This document shows, piece after piece, positions 1-7,494 of a stretch of 64,000 bases of DNA. Every line of letters begins with the position of its first letter. Position 1 is the first letter of the stretch. This stretch comes from Sphingopyxis sp. LC81 (GTDB lineage Bacteria; Pseudomonadota; Alphaproteobacteria; Sphingomonadales; Sphingomonadaceae): NCBI RefSeq assembly GCF_000756375.1, contig NZ_JNFD01000036.1:1-64000 (forward strand), written 5' to 3'. Below the pieces are notes generated by a model. That model saw only the letters and a program-made list of their open reading frames with translations, made no database searches and had not been told where the DNA came from. Made by a program: the position numbers and the translations under genes.

Positions 1-1471
1 GATACCAATTCTGCCCCGTGCCAGCGGTGGTGCCGCCGCGAAACAGGAAATATTCATAGGCGCCGACGGCGACGCGCTGGTTGAGCGCAAAGGCGCCGCT
101 CGCCGTCGTCCCGCCGTTGATCGCCTCGACGACAAGGATGCCGTTCTGCGCCGTGACACCCCCGGTGCCGCCGGCGTTGAGTACGGTGATTCCCGTTGTG
201 CCCGACGCGGCGCCCGCGTCGATCACCAGCTTGTCGGACAGCGAGTTGTCGCCCCCGAGCACGGTATCGATCAGCAGCAGCCCGCTGTCGCCGACATAGT
301 CACCGCGCACGGTGAAGCTGTCGCCCGGCGTATTGCCGCCATTGGTCAGGTCGATGCGCCCGGCGTTCACCAGCGTTGCACGCTGCCCCGCGGTAAAGGC
401 CGTGATCCCGCCCTGAAGGCCGCCGCCGAAGATCGTGCTCGACGCATCGAGCTCGAAACGGCCGGTGCCCGTCCCCGCATCGCCGAGCGTCAGGAAGCCA
501 TCGAAGGTCAGTTCGCTATCGTCGGTGGCGCGGATGAGTTCCCAGCCGTCGAAGCGCGCGATTCCACCGCTTGTGACATTGTCGAAGGTGAGCGCGTCGC
601 TGCCTTCGCCGCCGGTGATCCGCGGCGACCGGCCAAGATGCGCCGCCGTCAGGTTCACCAGCCGCGCGCTGTCATTGTCGCCGCCGAGATCGACCGTGCC
701 GTGGACGATGCCGCCGCCGTCCCAGGTGAAGCTGTCGGTGCCGACGCTGAGCAGTATGTCGCCGCCGACCGATCCGCCGGTGATCGTCACGCTGTCGGTG
801 CCACCCGATACGCTGATGTTGCCGCCGATCGTGCCGCCCGACAGGATGATCGTGTCGTTGCCGAATCCGGCGACGAGATTGCGATCGATGATGCCGCCCG
901 ACATGTCGAACAGATTGTCGGCGAGCTTCATATTGACGCGGCCGATCCGTCCGCCGGTCATCCGCGCCGTGTCGCCATCGTCGAACGCGTCAACGATGCG
1001 GCCGCCCGACATGAGAAAGGTGTCCATCGACCCGCCCTGGTTGAGCGTGTTGATCTCGCCGCCGGTCATCGTGAAATCGTCGATGCCTTCGCCTTGCTGC
1101 ACCTGTCCGGTGATCGTCCCGGCGCTGATCTGGAAACGGTCGTCGCCGTTGCCCTGATCGACCCCGCCGTTGATCCGGCCCGAATCCATCACGACCGCGT
1201 CGGTCCCTCCGCCAAAGGTCACATTGCCGGCGATGGTCCCGGTTCCACCGGTGGGGAGCGTCAGCCGGTTGTTGCCGCCCGGGTCGTTCAGACCGGCGGG
1301 GGAGGTGCCGCTGCTGCAGACATGGGTGTCATTCCCGGCAGTCGGGGTGAAGACGCATTGGGCAAGCGCCGGCGATGCCTGCGTCAGCGTGAGGCCGGCG
1401 GCAGCGGTCGACAGGAGCAAATGCTTCCGGCGCGGGGCGCGTATCGGCTTTGATATGGATTTGGGGGGCAT
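1..1471 (-). CDS. Autotransporter, N-terminal part (partial)
   Basis: The reading frame is open from an ATG at 1471 to the window edge, giving about 490 residues. Residues 1-37 form a long signal peptide (basic start, hydrophobic core, A-L-A cleavage site before Gln38). From about residue 60 the protein is made of short glycine/aspartate-rich beta repeats of the type 'SGG-x-I-x-G' or 'TGG-x-I-x-G', about 17-20 residues apart, the look of a right-handed beta-helix passenger. The last visible stretch (GDYVGDSGLLLIDTVLGGD, then NAGGTGG) resembles the autochaperone segment that precedes the barrel of pertactin-like autotransporters. The C-terminal beta-barrel should lie outside the window. A GAGG ribosome-binding site lies just upstream. 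The surface role is family knowledge; the ligand or function is unknown. Confidence 0.85.
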   Translation of the reverse strand, partial: MPPKSISKPIRAPRRKHLLLSTAAAGLTLTQASPALAQCVFTPTAGNDTHVCSSGTSPAGLNDPGGNNRLTLPTGGTGTIAGNVTFGGGTDAVVMDSGRINGGVDQGNGDDRFQISAGTITGQVQQGEGIDDFTMTGGEINTLNQGGSMDTFLMSGGRIVDAFDDGDTARMTGGRIGRVNMKLADNLFDMSGGIIDRNLVAGFGNDTIILSGGTIGGNISVSGGTDSVTITGGSVGGDILLSVGTDSFTWDGGGIVHGTVDLGGDNDSARLVNLTAAHLGRSPRITGGEGSDALTFDNVTSGGIARFDGWELIRATDDSELTFDGFLTLGDAGTGTGRFELDASSTIFGGGLQGGITAFTAGQRATLVNAGRIDLTNGGNTPGDSFTVRGDYVGDSGLLLIDTVLGGDNSLSDKLVIDAGAASGTTGITVLNAGGTGGVTAQNGILVVEAINGGTTASGAFALNQRVAVGAYEYFLFRGGTTAGTGQNWY

Positions 1472-1544
1472 GCGTCCTCATTCCCTTTCGGGTTTGGTGT
1501 GCCCCCCTGTCCGTAAAGCCTATAAAGTGAATGTTGCCAAATTA

Positions 1545-2171
1545 CTAAGCATCAATCGGCGGCGGCGTTTCGTCGCCCAGAGCGCGCTTCAACGTCGTCT
1601 TGATATTGCGCAGCAGCCGGCGCAGCGCGATGATGACGATGACGGCGGCAACCGCGAGCAGGATCGCGATGACGATGGCCAGCGGCGGATAGGCGATGGC
1701 CAGCGCCAGCAGGCCGCCCGTAGCGACATCTTCGCCGGTCGACACGACGGCGTTGCTGAACGGTTCGGGGCTGACGTTGACGACCGCGCGCGTCGTCGCC
1801 TTGGCGCCATGGCTCAGCAAGGCGCCGCCGCCGCCGAGCAGAAAGGCGATGACCTGCCACGCGGGGTTCGATGAATCGACCAGCGCCAGCGCGAGGAGGG
1901 CGCCGCCGAGCGGGCGGATGATGCTGTGGACCGTGTCCCACGCCGAATCGACCCACGCGATCTTGTCGGCCAGAAATTCGGCGATGGTGCCGACAAAAGC
2001 GACGCCGAGCACCCAGGGGTTGGCGAGCACCTGCAAGGCGGCGAGATGTTCGGGCAGCGGCAGCCAGCCGAAATGCATCGCGATGCCGGTGGCCAATATG
2101 GTCAGGTAGAGCCGCCAGCCGGCAAGGAGGCTGAGGCTGCCCGCGACGCCCAAAATCTCGACGATTCCCAA
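1545..2171 (-). CDS. DUF4126 family membrane protein
   Basis: A 208-residue polytopic membrane protein. It starts with a hydrophobic segment (MGIVEILGVAGSLSLLAGWR), has several glycine/alanine-rich membrane segments through the middle, and a last strong helix near residues 160-185 followed by an Arg/Lys-rich cytoplasmic tail. The overall pattern, including the 'GWRLYLT' entry and the 'LLGGGGALLSHGAKA' segment, fits the DUF4126 family, whose function is not known. It is encoded on the same strand as the autotransporter and ends 74 bp before that gene's start, so read-through is possible. Nothing in the sequence points to a substrate. Confidence 0.8.
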   Translation of the reverse strand: MGIVEILGVAGSLSLLAGWRLYLTILATGIAMHFGWLPLPEHLAALQVLANPWVLGVAFVGTIAEFLADKIAWVDSAWDTVHSIIRPLGGALLALALVDSSNPAWQVIAFLLGGGGALLSHGAKATTRAVVNVSPEPFSNAVVSTGEDVATGGLLALAIAYPPLAIVIAILLAVAAVIVIIALRRLLRNIKTTLKRALGDETPPPIDA

Positions 2172-2191
2172 TGCCCTGCTCCCCGTCCCGG

Positions 2192-2250
2192 ATCCCTTGG
2201 TCGAGCGTCATCTTGCACCCGTCCGCGCGTGCCCGCAATGCCGGGATGAC
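2192..2250. repeat. Degenerate REP-like palindromic sequence
   Basis: Between the divergent DUF4126 and NUDIX genes lies a stretch with 'CCCGGATCC' near its left side and 'CCGCAATGCCGGGATGAC' near its right side. It resembles a worn copy of the dispersed 'GTCATCCCGG...' palindromes; an intact pair of a related family occurs at 48198-48268. The arms no longer match perfectly, so the call is tentative. Confidence 0.35.
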
Positions 2251-2280
2251 AAGGGGGTGCGGCGGGGTTATCGCTTGCCC

Positions 2281-3075
2281 ATGACCGATACATCGACGAC
2301 CCTGCCCGCCGAGACCTTGCCTGACGGTGCCATTCCCGCCGCGACGCTGGTCATCATGCGGCCGGCGGACGACGGCGGCGCTGACGAGATATTGATGGTC
2401 AAGCGGTCGGTCACCATGGCTTTCGCGGCGGGGGCGGTCGTGTTTCCCGGCGGCCGCGTCGACCCCGACGATTATCGGGTGGCGCGTCTGTACGGGCCGG
2501 GCATCGACGAAGCCGACGGCGCGGCACGGGTCGCGGCGCTGCGCGAGACGCTGGAGGAAACGGGCCTCGCGGTCGGTTGGCCGGCGCTGGCCGAAAACGA
2601 CGTGGCCGAGGTGCGGCAGGCGTTGCTCGCCGGAACGCTGCTTTCGGACATATTGGCGGCGCGCGGCGACCGAATCGCACTCGAATCCTTCGTCCCTTTC
2701 GCGCGGTGGTGCCCCAATTTCAAAGAGGCGCGGACGTTCGACACGCGTTTCTATGCCGTCGCCGCCCCCCCGCACAGCCATGAACTCACGGTCGAGGAGG
2801 CCGAGCACAGCCATATCTTCTGGGCGAGCGCGAAGGCCACGCTGGCGATGGCCGACCGCGGCGACGTGTCGGTGATCTTTCCCACCCGCCGCAATCTCGA
2901 ACGCTTGGCTCAAGTCATGGATTTTAGCGGATTTTCCGAGCATTCCGGCCAGTTTCCGGTCGAGCTCATCACGCCATGGGTCGAGGAGCGCGAGGGGCAG
3001 TCCTATCTCTGCATCCCCGGGCATCTCGGCTATCCTGTTACGAGCGAATCCTTCGAGCGCGTACGGCGCGGATAA
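2281..3075 (+). CDS. NUDIX hydrolase (NUDT19-like)
   Basis: 264 residues from the ATG at 2281. An open frame continues 28 codons upstream to 2197, but that extension runs through a repeat-like stretch and is probably not translated. The NUDIX box is interrupted, as in the NUDT19/CoA-hydrolase subgroup: FPGGRVDP at residues 55-62, an insertion of about 25 residues, then RETLEETG at 88-95, which carries the metal-binding glutamates. Family members hydrolyse nucleoside diphosphate derivatives, and this subgroup often CoA esters. The substrate here is an inference. The gene is divergent from the DUF4126 gene and stands alone. Confidence 0.85.
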   Translation: MTDTSTTLPAETLPDGAIPAATLVIMRPADDGGADEILMVKRSVTMAFAAGAVVFPGGRVDPDDYRVARLYGPGIDEADGAARVAALRETLEETGLAVGWPALAENDVAEVRQALLAGTLLSDILAARGDRIALESFVPFARWCPNFKEARTFDTRFYAVAAPPHSHELTVEEAEHSHIFWASAKATLAMADRGDVSVIFPTRRNLERLAQVMDFSGFSEHSGQFPVELITPWVEEREGQSYLCIPGHLGYPVTSESFERVRRG

Positions 3076-3147
3076 GTAGCGTTCGAAGCAACAACTTTTC
3101 CCCTATTTATGATTTACTAAGATTTACCGGGGTAGGGCAAAACGTCG

Positions 3148-3176
3148 TTGCAATTGCTGAACGCCGTGCCTAATAA
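3148..3176 (+). promoter_or_regulatory. Sigma-70 promoter of small membrane peptide gene
   Basis: TTGCAA (3148-3153) and TAATAA (3171-3176) are separated by exactly 17 bases, in front of the 76-codon gene at 3249. The predicted transcript would have a leader of about 65 bases containing a short hairpin (ACCGG...CCGGT) near 3200-3225. This is one of the clearest vegetative promoters in the window. It was found by eye only. Confidence 0.6.
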
Positions 3177-3248
3177 GGCGCTGCAGAAGCAGACCGGGGG
3201 AAACTTCGCCGGTGTGATTCGACAAAAGTAATCCAGTGGACGGAGAAA

Positions 3249-3479
3249 ATGATGAACCTGCTTAAGAAAGCTGCGATCTCTCTCGCAGCGACCTCGATGA
3301 TTGCGGCGCCGGTTGCCGCGTCGGCTGCTCCCGCAGCCCGCGCAGCTTCGGCCGTTGACGGCCAGAGCGAACTCGAAGGCAGCACGAGCTGGATCATCGC
3401 TGTCCTCGCTCTCGTTGCTGTCGTTGGCGGCATCATCATCGCGTCGGACAACGACGACGACAAGCCGACCAGCCCGTAA
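3249..3479 (+). CDS. Small signal-peptide/membrane-anchored protein
   Basis: 76 residues. It starts with ATG-ATG behind a good GGAG site (CGGAGAAA). Residues 1-27 look like a signal peptide (basic, hydrophobic, ending A-S-A-A). A second hydrophobic helix spans about residues 47-66 (SWIIAVLALVAVVGGIIIA), followed by a short acidic tail (SDNDDDK). The gene has its own 17-bp-spaced promoter and a strong terminator, so it is probably a well-expressed monocistronic gene. I recognise no named family. Small proteins of this architecture (signal peptide, one helix, acidic tail) are common as hypothetical proteins in sphingomonads. A role in the envelope is an inference. Confidence 0.8.
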   Translation: MMNLLKKAAISLAATSMIAAPVAASAAPAARAASAVDGQSELEGSTSWIIAVLALVAVVGGIIIASDNDDDKPTSP

Positions 3480-3510
3480 TAACGGCTGTTCTGGCTAGCC
3501 AGACTTTCGC

Positions 3511-3544
3511 AAAGGGCTCCGAGCTTCGCTCGGGGCCCTTTGTT
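3511..3544 (+). terminator. Rho-independent terminator
   Basis: A perfect long stem, AAAGGGCTCCGAGC / GCTCGGGGCCCTTT, with a TTC loop, is followed by a short T-rich run (TGTTTATT). It lies 32 bp after the stop codon of the small membrane peptide gene and ends its transcript. It may also serve the convergent amidase gene. Confidence 0.85.
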
Positions 3545-3595
3545 TATTCCGGGTGGTGATACAGCCACGCGTCGCCAAGACGCGGCGATGCGGGG

Positions 3596-4453
3596 TCAGA
3601 GTGCGATGGTGCGGTTCGTCCGCGATCGCGCGAGCGGGATCGCCTGGCGGGCGCGGTGGGTGGCGGCCGCGTCGATGGGGGCGAGCGTCAGCGCATAGCC
3701 CTCGGCGTGCGCATCGCCCGGCCTTGCAGCATCGGCCAGAACGATACCCCAGGGATCGACGGCAAGGCTGTGCCCGAAGGTCTGCCGGCCGTCTTCATGC
3801 GTGCCGCCCTGCGCCGCCGCCACGACATGACAGCCGGTTTCGATCGCCCGCGCGCGCATCAGGACATGCCAATGCGCCTCGCCCGTCGACACGGTGAAGG
3901 CGGCGGGGATGGCGATCAATGTCGCGCCGCGATCGACCAGCGCGCGGTAAAGTTCGGGGAAGCGCAGGTCGTAACAGATGCTGAGCCCCAACTGTCCCAG
4001 CGGCGTATCGACGACCGTCGCGGCGTCGCCGCCGGCATAGGCGGCCGATTCCTGCCAGTTTTCGCCCGAGGGCAGGGTGACGTCGAACATGTGGATCTTG
4101 TCATAGCGCGCACGGATGCGGCCGTCGGCGGCGATGACATGGGCGCGGTTGACGCGCCGTTCGCCATCGTCGGCGAGGAGCGGCATCGATCCCGAATGCA
4201 GCCATATCCCGTGCTTCTGCGCCAATGCCTGCAGCGCTGCGGGCCAGGGGCTGTCGGCTTCGCGGGCCAAATGCGCGCCCGATCGCGCGCGGTCGCGATC
4301 GAGGAGCAGCGACATTTCGGGAAGAAAGGCCATCGCGGCACCGTGCGCCGCGGCTTCGCCCATCGCGCGGTCGATCGTCGCGAGATTGACGGCGGGATCG
4401 ATACCGCTCGTCATCTGGACGAGCGCGGCGAGGGGTGCGGGTTCTTCGGTCAT
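3596..4453 (-). CDS. Carbon-nitrogen hydrolase (Nit1-like, deaminated glutathione amidase)
   Basis: 285 residues, the usual length for a single-domain nitrilase-superfamily amidase. The catalytic triad is visible: Glu46 (in FLPEMS), Lys119 (in YDKIHMFD) and Cys160 (in LGLSICYDLRFPELYR). The 'YDKIHMFDV' and 'CYDLRFPELYR' signatures match the Nit1/YbeM branch, which removes the amide from deaminated glutathione, a side product of transaminases. The gene stands alone between a terminator and the divergent M16 peptidase, so context does not add evidence for the substrate. Confidence 0.85.
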   Translation of the reverse strand: MTEEPAPLAALVQMTSGIDPAVNLATIDRAMGEAAAHGAAMAFLPEMSLLLDRDRARSGAHLAREADSPWPAALQALAQKHGIWLHSGSMPLLADDGERRVNRAHVIAADGRIRARYDKIHMFDVTLPSGENWQESAAYAGGDAATVVDTPLGQLGLSICYDLRFPELYRALVDRGATLIAIPAAFTVSTGEAHWHVLMRARAIETGCHVVAAAQGGTHEDGRQTFGHSLAVDPWGIVLADAARPGDAHAEGYALTLAPIDAAATHRARQAIPLARSRTNRTIAL

Positions 4454-4540
4454 GGCTTCTGGCTAAGCCGATGGCGTCCGCAGGACAAGCCGCATGACAG
4501 TTCAGTGGCCAGCAAGGTTCGAAGGCGATAAGATGGGTCA

Positions 4541-7480
4541 ATGTTCACTTTCTCCCGGCGCGCGCCGCTTCGTTTGACCCGATCTTTTCTCCTTGCCGGC
4601 GCCGCTGCTGCGTTGCTGCTGGCGGGGCCGTCCGTCAGCGCGCAAGGGACGGCGACGAAAACCGCCGGTGCCCCAGCGAAAAGCGGCGACTGGCTCTATG
4701 TCGGCAGCGACATTCCACGCGATACCGCGTGGCAATTCGGGGTGCTTCCCAATGGCGTGCGCTATGCCGTGCGCAACAATGGCGTGCCCCCGGGGCAGGT
4801 GTCGATCCGCGTCCGCATGGACGTCGGCTCGATGTTCGAAACCGAACAGGAGCGCGGTTACGCCCATTTGCTCGAACATCTGACCTTCCGCGGGTCGGAG
4901 CATATTCCCGATGGCGAAGCCAAGCGCATCTGGCAGCGGTTCGGCGTCACCTTCGGCAGCGATTCGAACGCCCAGACGACCCCGACCCAGACGGTCTATC
5001 AACTCGACCTGCCGAGCGTCACGCCCGCCAATCTCGACGAAAGCATGAAATTGCTGTCGGGCATGGTGCGCGAACCGCGCATTTCGGAACTCGCAGTTGC
5101 GGCCGAGCGCGGTGTCGTGATGTCCGAACTGCGCGAAGCCGACGGCCCGCAAAAGCGAATTGCCGACGCGACCAACGCGCATCTGTTCGCAGGGCAATTG
5201 CTCGGCGACCGCTCGCCGATCGGCACCACCGCGTCGCTGGGCAGGGCGAGCGCGACCTCGGTCGCCGCCTTCCACAGTCGCTGGTATCGCCCCGACCGGG
5301 CGGTCGTGGTTATCGTCGGCGATGCCGATCCGGCGGTGCTCGCCGGGCTGGTCGCGAAATATTATGGTGACTGGAAAGCCGACGGCCCGAACCCCGCCAA
5401 TCCCGATTTCGGCAAGCCCGACCCGACCAAACCCGCGGCGCGCGAAATCGTCGAGGCGAACCAGCCGCTCGCACTGACGCTGGCGATGGTGCGCCCGTGG
5501 AAGAAGCGCATCGACACGGTGGAAAATACGCGGCGGCTCTATCTCGAATTCATCGCACAGGCGCTGGTCAACCGGCGGCTGGAAAACCGCGCGCGCAGCG
5601 GCGGCAGCTATCTGGTCGCGACGGTCGAGCAGCAATATGTCAGCCGCAGCGTCGACGTGACGATGGCGTCGATCGTTCCGCTGAGCGACTGGAAAGCTGC
5701 GCTCGCCGACGTGCGCGGCGTGATCGCCGACGCGGTTAAAAATCCGCCGTCGCAGGCCGATATCGACCGCGAGGCGAACGAGATCCAGGCGTTCCTGGTC
5801 AAGGAACTGGAGAATGCGCGCAACGAGCCCGGCGCGCGGCTTGCCGACGACATGGTGCGCGCGGTCGACATAAACGAAACGGTGACGAGCCCGCAGGGCC
5901 AGGTCGACATGTTCAAGGCGATCCGCGCCTCGGCGACGCCGAAGGTGATGCTCGACATCAGCAAGGCGATCTTTGCCGCGCCGGTCACCCGCGTCGTGCT
6001 GACCACGCCAACGCCCGCGGGCGGCGATGCCTCCGTCCTCGCCGCACTCAAGGCACCGGTGACCGCGCGCGACGACCGGCTGGCAACGGTGAAGGCCGAT
6101 TTCAAGCAGCTTCCGGCCGTCGGCCAGCCGGGCACGATCACAGTGGCCAGCAGCCTTCTCGGGCTGCGCGCCGAGCGGCTCGAATTCGCCAATGGCGTGA
6201 CCGCGCTCGTCTCGAACAACAAGGTCGAGCCGGGCAAGGTGCGCGTCAATGTGCGCTTCGGCACCGGCAACCGCAGCGTCGCCGCCGACGCGCCGAACCT
6301 GCTCTGGACAGGTGACTATGCGCTGGTCGCGAGCGGCATCGGCCCGTGGGGGCAGAATGAGATCGACCAGCTGACCAACGGCCGGCAAATCCAGATGAAT
6401 TTCGCGATCGACGACGATGCGTTCGAACTGTCGGCCGAAAGCCGGCCCGCCGACCTGGCCGACCAGATGCGGCTGATCGCGGGCAAGCTGGCGCAGCCGC
6501 GCTGGGATCCGGCGCCGGTCGAACGGCTGCGCATCGGTTTCCTCACCGGATATGACCTCAACGACGCGACGCCCAACGCGGTGCTCGACCGCAATTTGCG
6601 CGGCTGGCTGACCAATAACGACGCGCGCTGGGCCGCGCCCGACAAGGCGCAGATCGAGGCGCTGACCCCCGCCGCCTTCCGTGCCTTCTGGGAACCGCGC
6701 CTCGCCAGCGGGCCGATCGAGGTGCAGATTTTCGGCGACCTCGAAACCGTCGACTATAAGAAGATCCTCGCTGAGACGCTCGGCGCGCTGCCGCCGCGAC
6801 AGACCCTCGCGCCGCCCGCCGGCCAGCGCGTCGACTTCGCTAAGCATGTCACGGTGCCCGAGATCGCCTATCACCGCGGCGAGCAGGGACAGGCGGCGGC
6901 GATGACGGCCTGGCCCACCGGCGGCGGCCTCGCCTGCCCGCGCGACGCGCGTGGGCTTGAGGTGCTGGCGGCGATCTTCAACGACCGCCTGTTCGACCGC
7001 CTGCGCGCCGAGCAGGGGGCAAGCTATGGCCCCGTGGTCGACAGCCACTGGCCGACGGGCTTCGACACCGGCGGCTATCTGCTCGTCGGCAGCCTGCTCG
7101 CGCCGAAGGATCTCGACCGCTTTTACGGCATCGCCCGCGACATCGCCGCCGACCTGGTCGCAAAGCCGATCACCGCCGACGAGCTGGCGCGCAACGCCGG
7201 GCCGATCCGCGAACAGGTCGCGCGCGCGTCGACGGGCAACGTCTATTGGATGTTCCTGCTCGAAGGCGCGACGCGCGATCCGCGCGTCACCGCGGCGGCG
7301 CTGTCGATCCAGGATGATATTTCGGCGGTCACCGCGGCCGATGTCCAGCGGCTGGCGCGGCAATATCTGACGCCCGATCGCCAATGGTCGCTGGCGATCC
7401 TGCCCAAGGGGATGACGCTGGCCGAGGCATCGGCGCTGGGCGCGGCGCCGGTCCCGGCACCCTCGGCGGGCGGGCGTTAG
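4541..7480 (+). CDS. M16 family zinc metallopeptidase, secreted
   Basis: 979 residues, the length of a two-repeat (pitrilysin/PqqL-type) M16 protein. Residues 1-34 form a signal peptide (S-V-S-A before Gln35), so it is probably periplasmic. The inverted zinc motif HLLEH is at 109-113 in 'YAHLLEHLTFRGSEH'. The third ligand glutamate is expected in the 'ERGVVMSELRE' helix near residue 190. The C-terminal half repeats the fold without a zinc motif, as is normal for the family. The stop codon lies inside a palindrome shared with the convergent antiporter gene. The substrate is unknown; relatives degrade peptides in the periplasm. Confidence 0.9.
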   Translation: MFTFSRRAPLRLTRSFLLAGAAAALLLAGPSVSAQGTATKTAGAPAKSGDWLYVGSDIPRDTAWQFGVLPNGVRYAVRNNGVPPGQVSIRVRMDVGSMFETEQERGYAHLLEHLTFRGSEHIPDGEAKRIWQRFGVTFGSDSNAQTTPTQTVYQLDLPSVTPANLDESMKLLSGMVREPRISELAVAAERGVVMSELREADGPQKRIADATNAHLFAGQLLGDRSPIGTTASLGRASATSVAAFHSRWYRPDRAVVVIVGDADPAVLAGLVAKYYGDWKADGPNPANPDFGKPDPTKPAAREIVEANQPLALTLAMVRPWKKRIDTVENTRRLYLEFIAQALVNRRLENRARSGGSYLVATVEQQYVSRSVDVTMASIVPLSDWKAALADVRGVIADAVKNPPSQADIDREANEIQAFLVKELENARNEPGARLADDMVRAVDINETVTSPQGQVDMFKAIRASATPKVMLDISKAIFAAPVTRVVLTTPTPAGGDASVLAALKAPVTARDDRLATVKADFKQLPAVGQPGTITVASSLLGLRAERLEFANGVTALVSNNKVEPGKVRVNVRFGTGNRSVAADAPNLLWTGDYALVASGIGPWGQNEIDQLTNGRQIQMNFAIDDDAFELSAESRPADLADQMRLIAGKLAQPRWDPAPVERLRIGFLTGYDLNDATPNAVLDRNLRGWLTNNDARWAAPDKAQIEALTPAAFRAFWEPRLASGPIEVQIFGDLETVDYKKILAETLGALPPRQTLAPPAGQRVDFAKHVTVPEIAYHRGEQGQAAAMTAWPTGGGLACPRDARGLEVLAAIFNDRLFDRLRAEQGASYGPVVDSHWPTGFDTGGYLLVGSLLAPKDLDRFYGIARDIAADLVAKPITADELARNAGPIREQVARASTGNVYWMFLLEGATRDPRVTAAALSIQDDISAVTAADVQRLARQYLTPDRQWSLAILPKGMTLAEASALGAAPVPAPSAGGR

Positions 7481-7494
7481 GGTCCCGACCCTAA
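7477..7494. repeat. Perfect 18-bp palindrome at convergent gene ends
   Basis: TTAGGGTC-CC-GACCCTAA, 8-bp perfect arms. The stop codons of both convergent genes (TAG at 7478-7480 on +, TAG at 7493-7491 on -) are the two symmetric arms. The same arm sequence recurs at 45288-45303. It may act as a bidirectional terminator or be a protein site. Confidence 0.6.

Noticed and set aside
4538..7384. A 948-codon open frame on the minus strand opposite the M16 peptidase gene
   Set aside because: Its translation is Arg/Asp/Gly-rich with no domain, and its frame is the antisense shadow of a GC-rich gene that is well supported on the plus strand.
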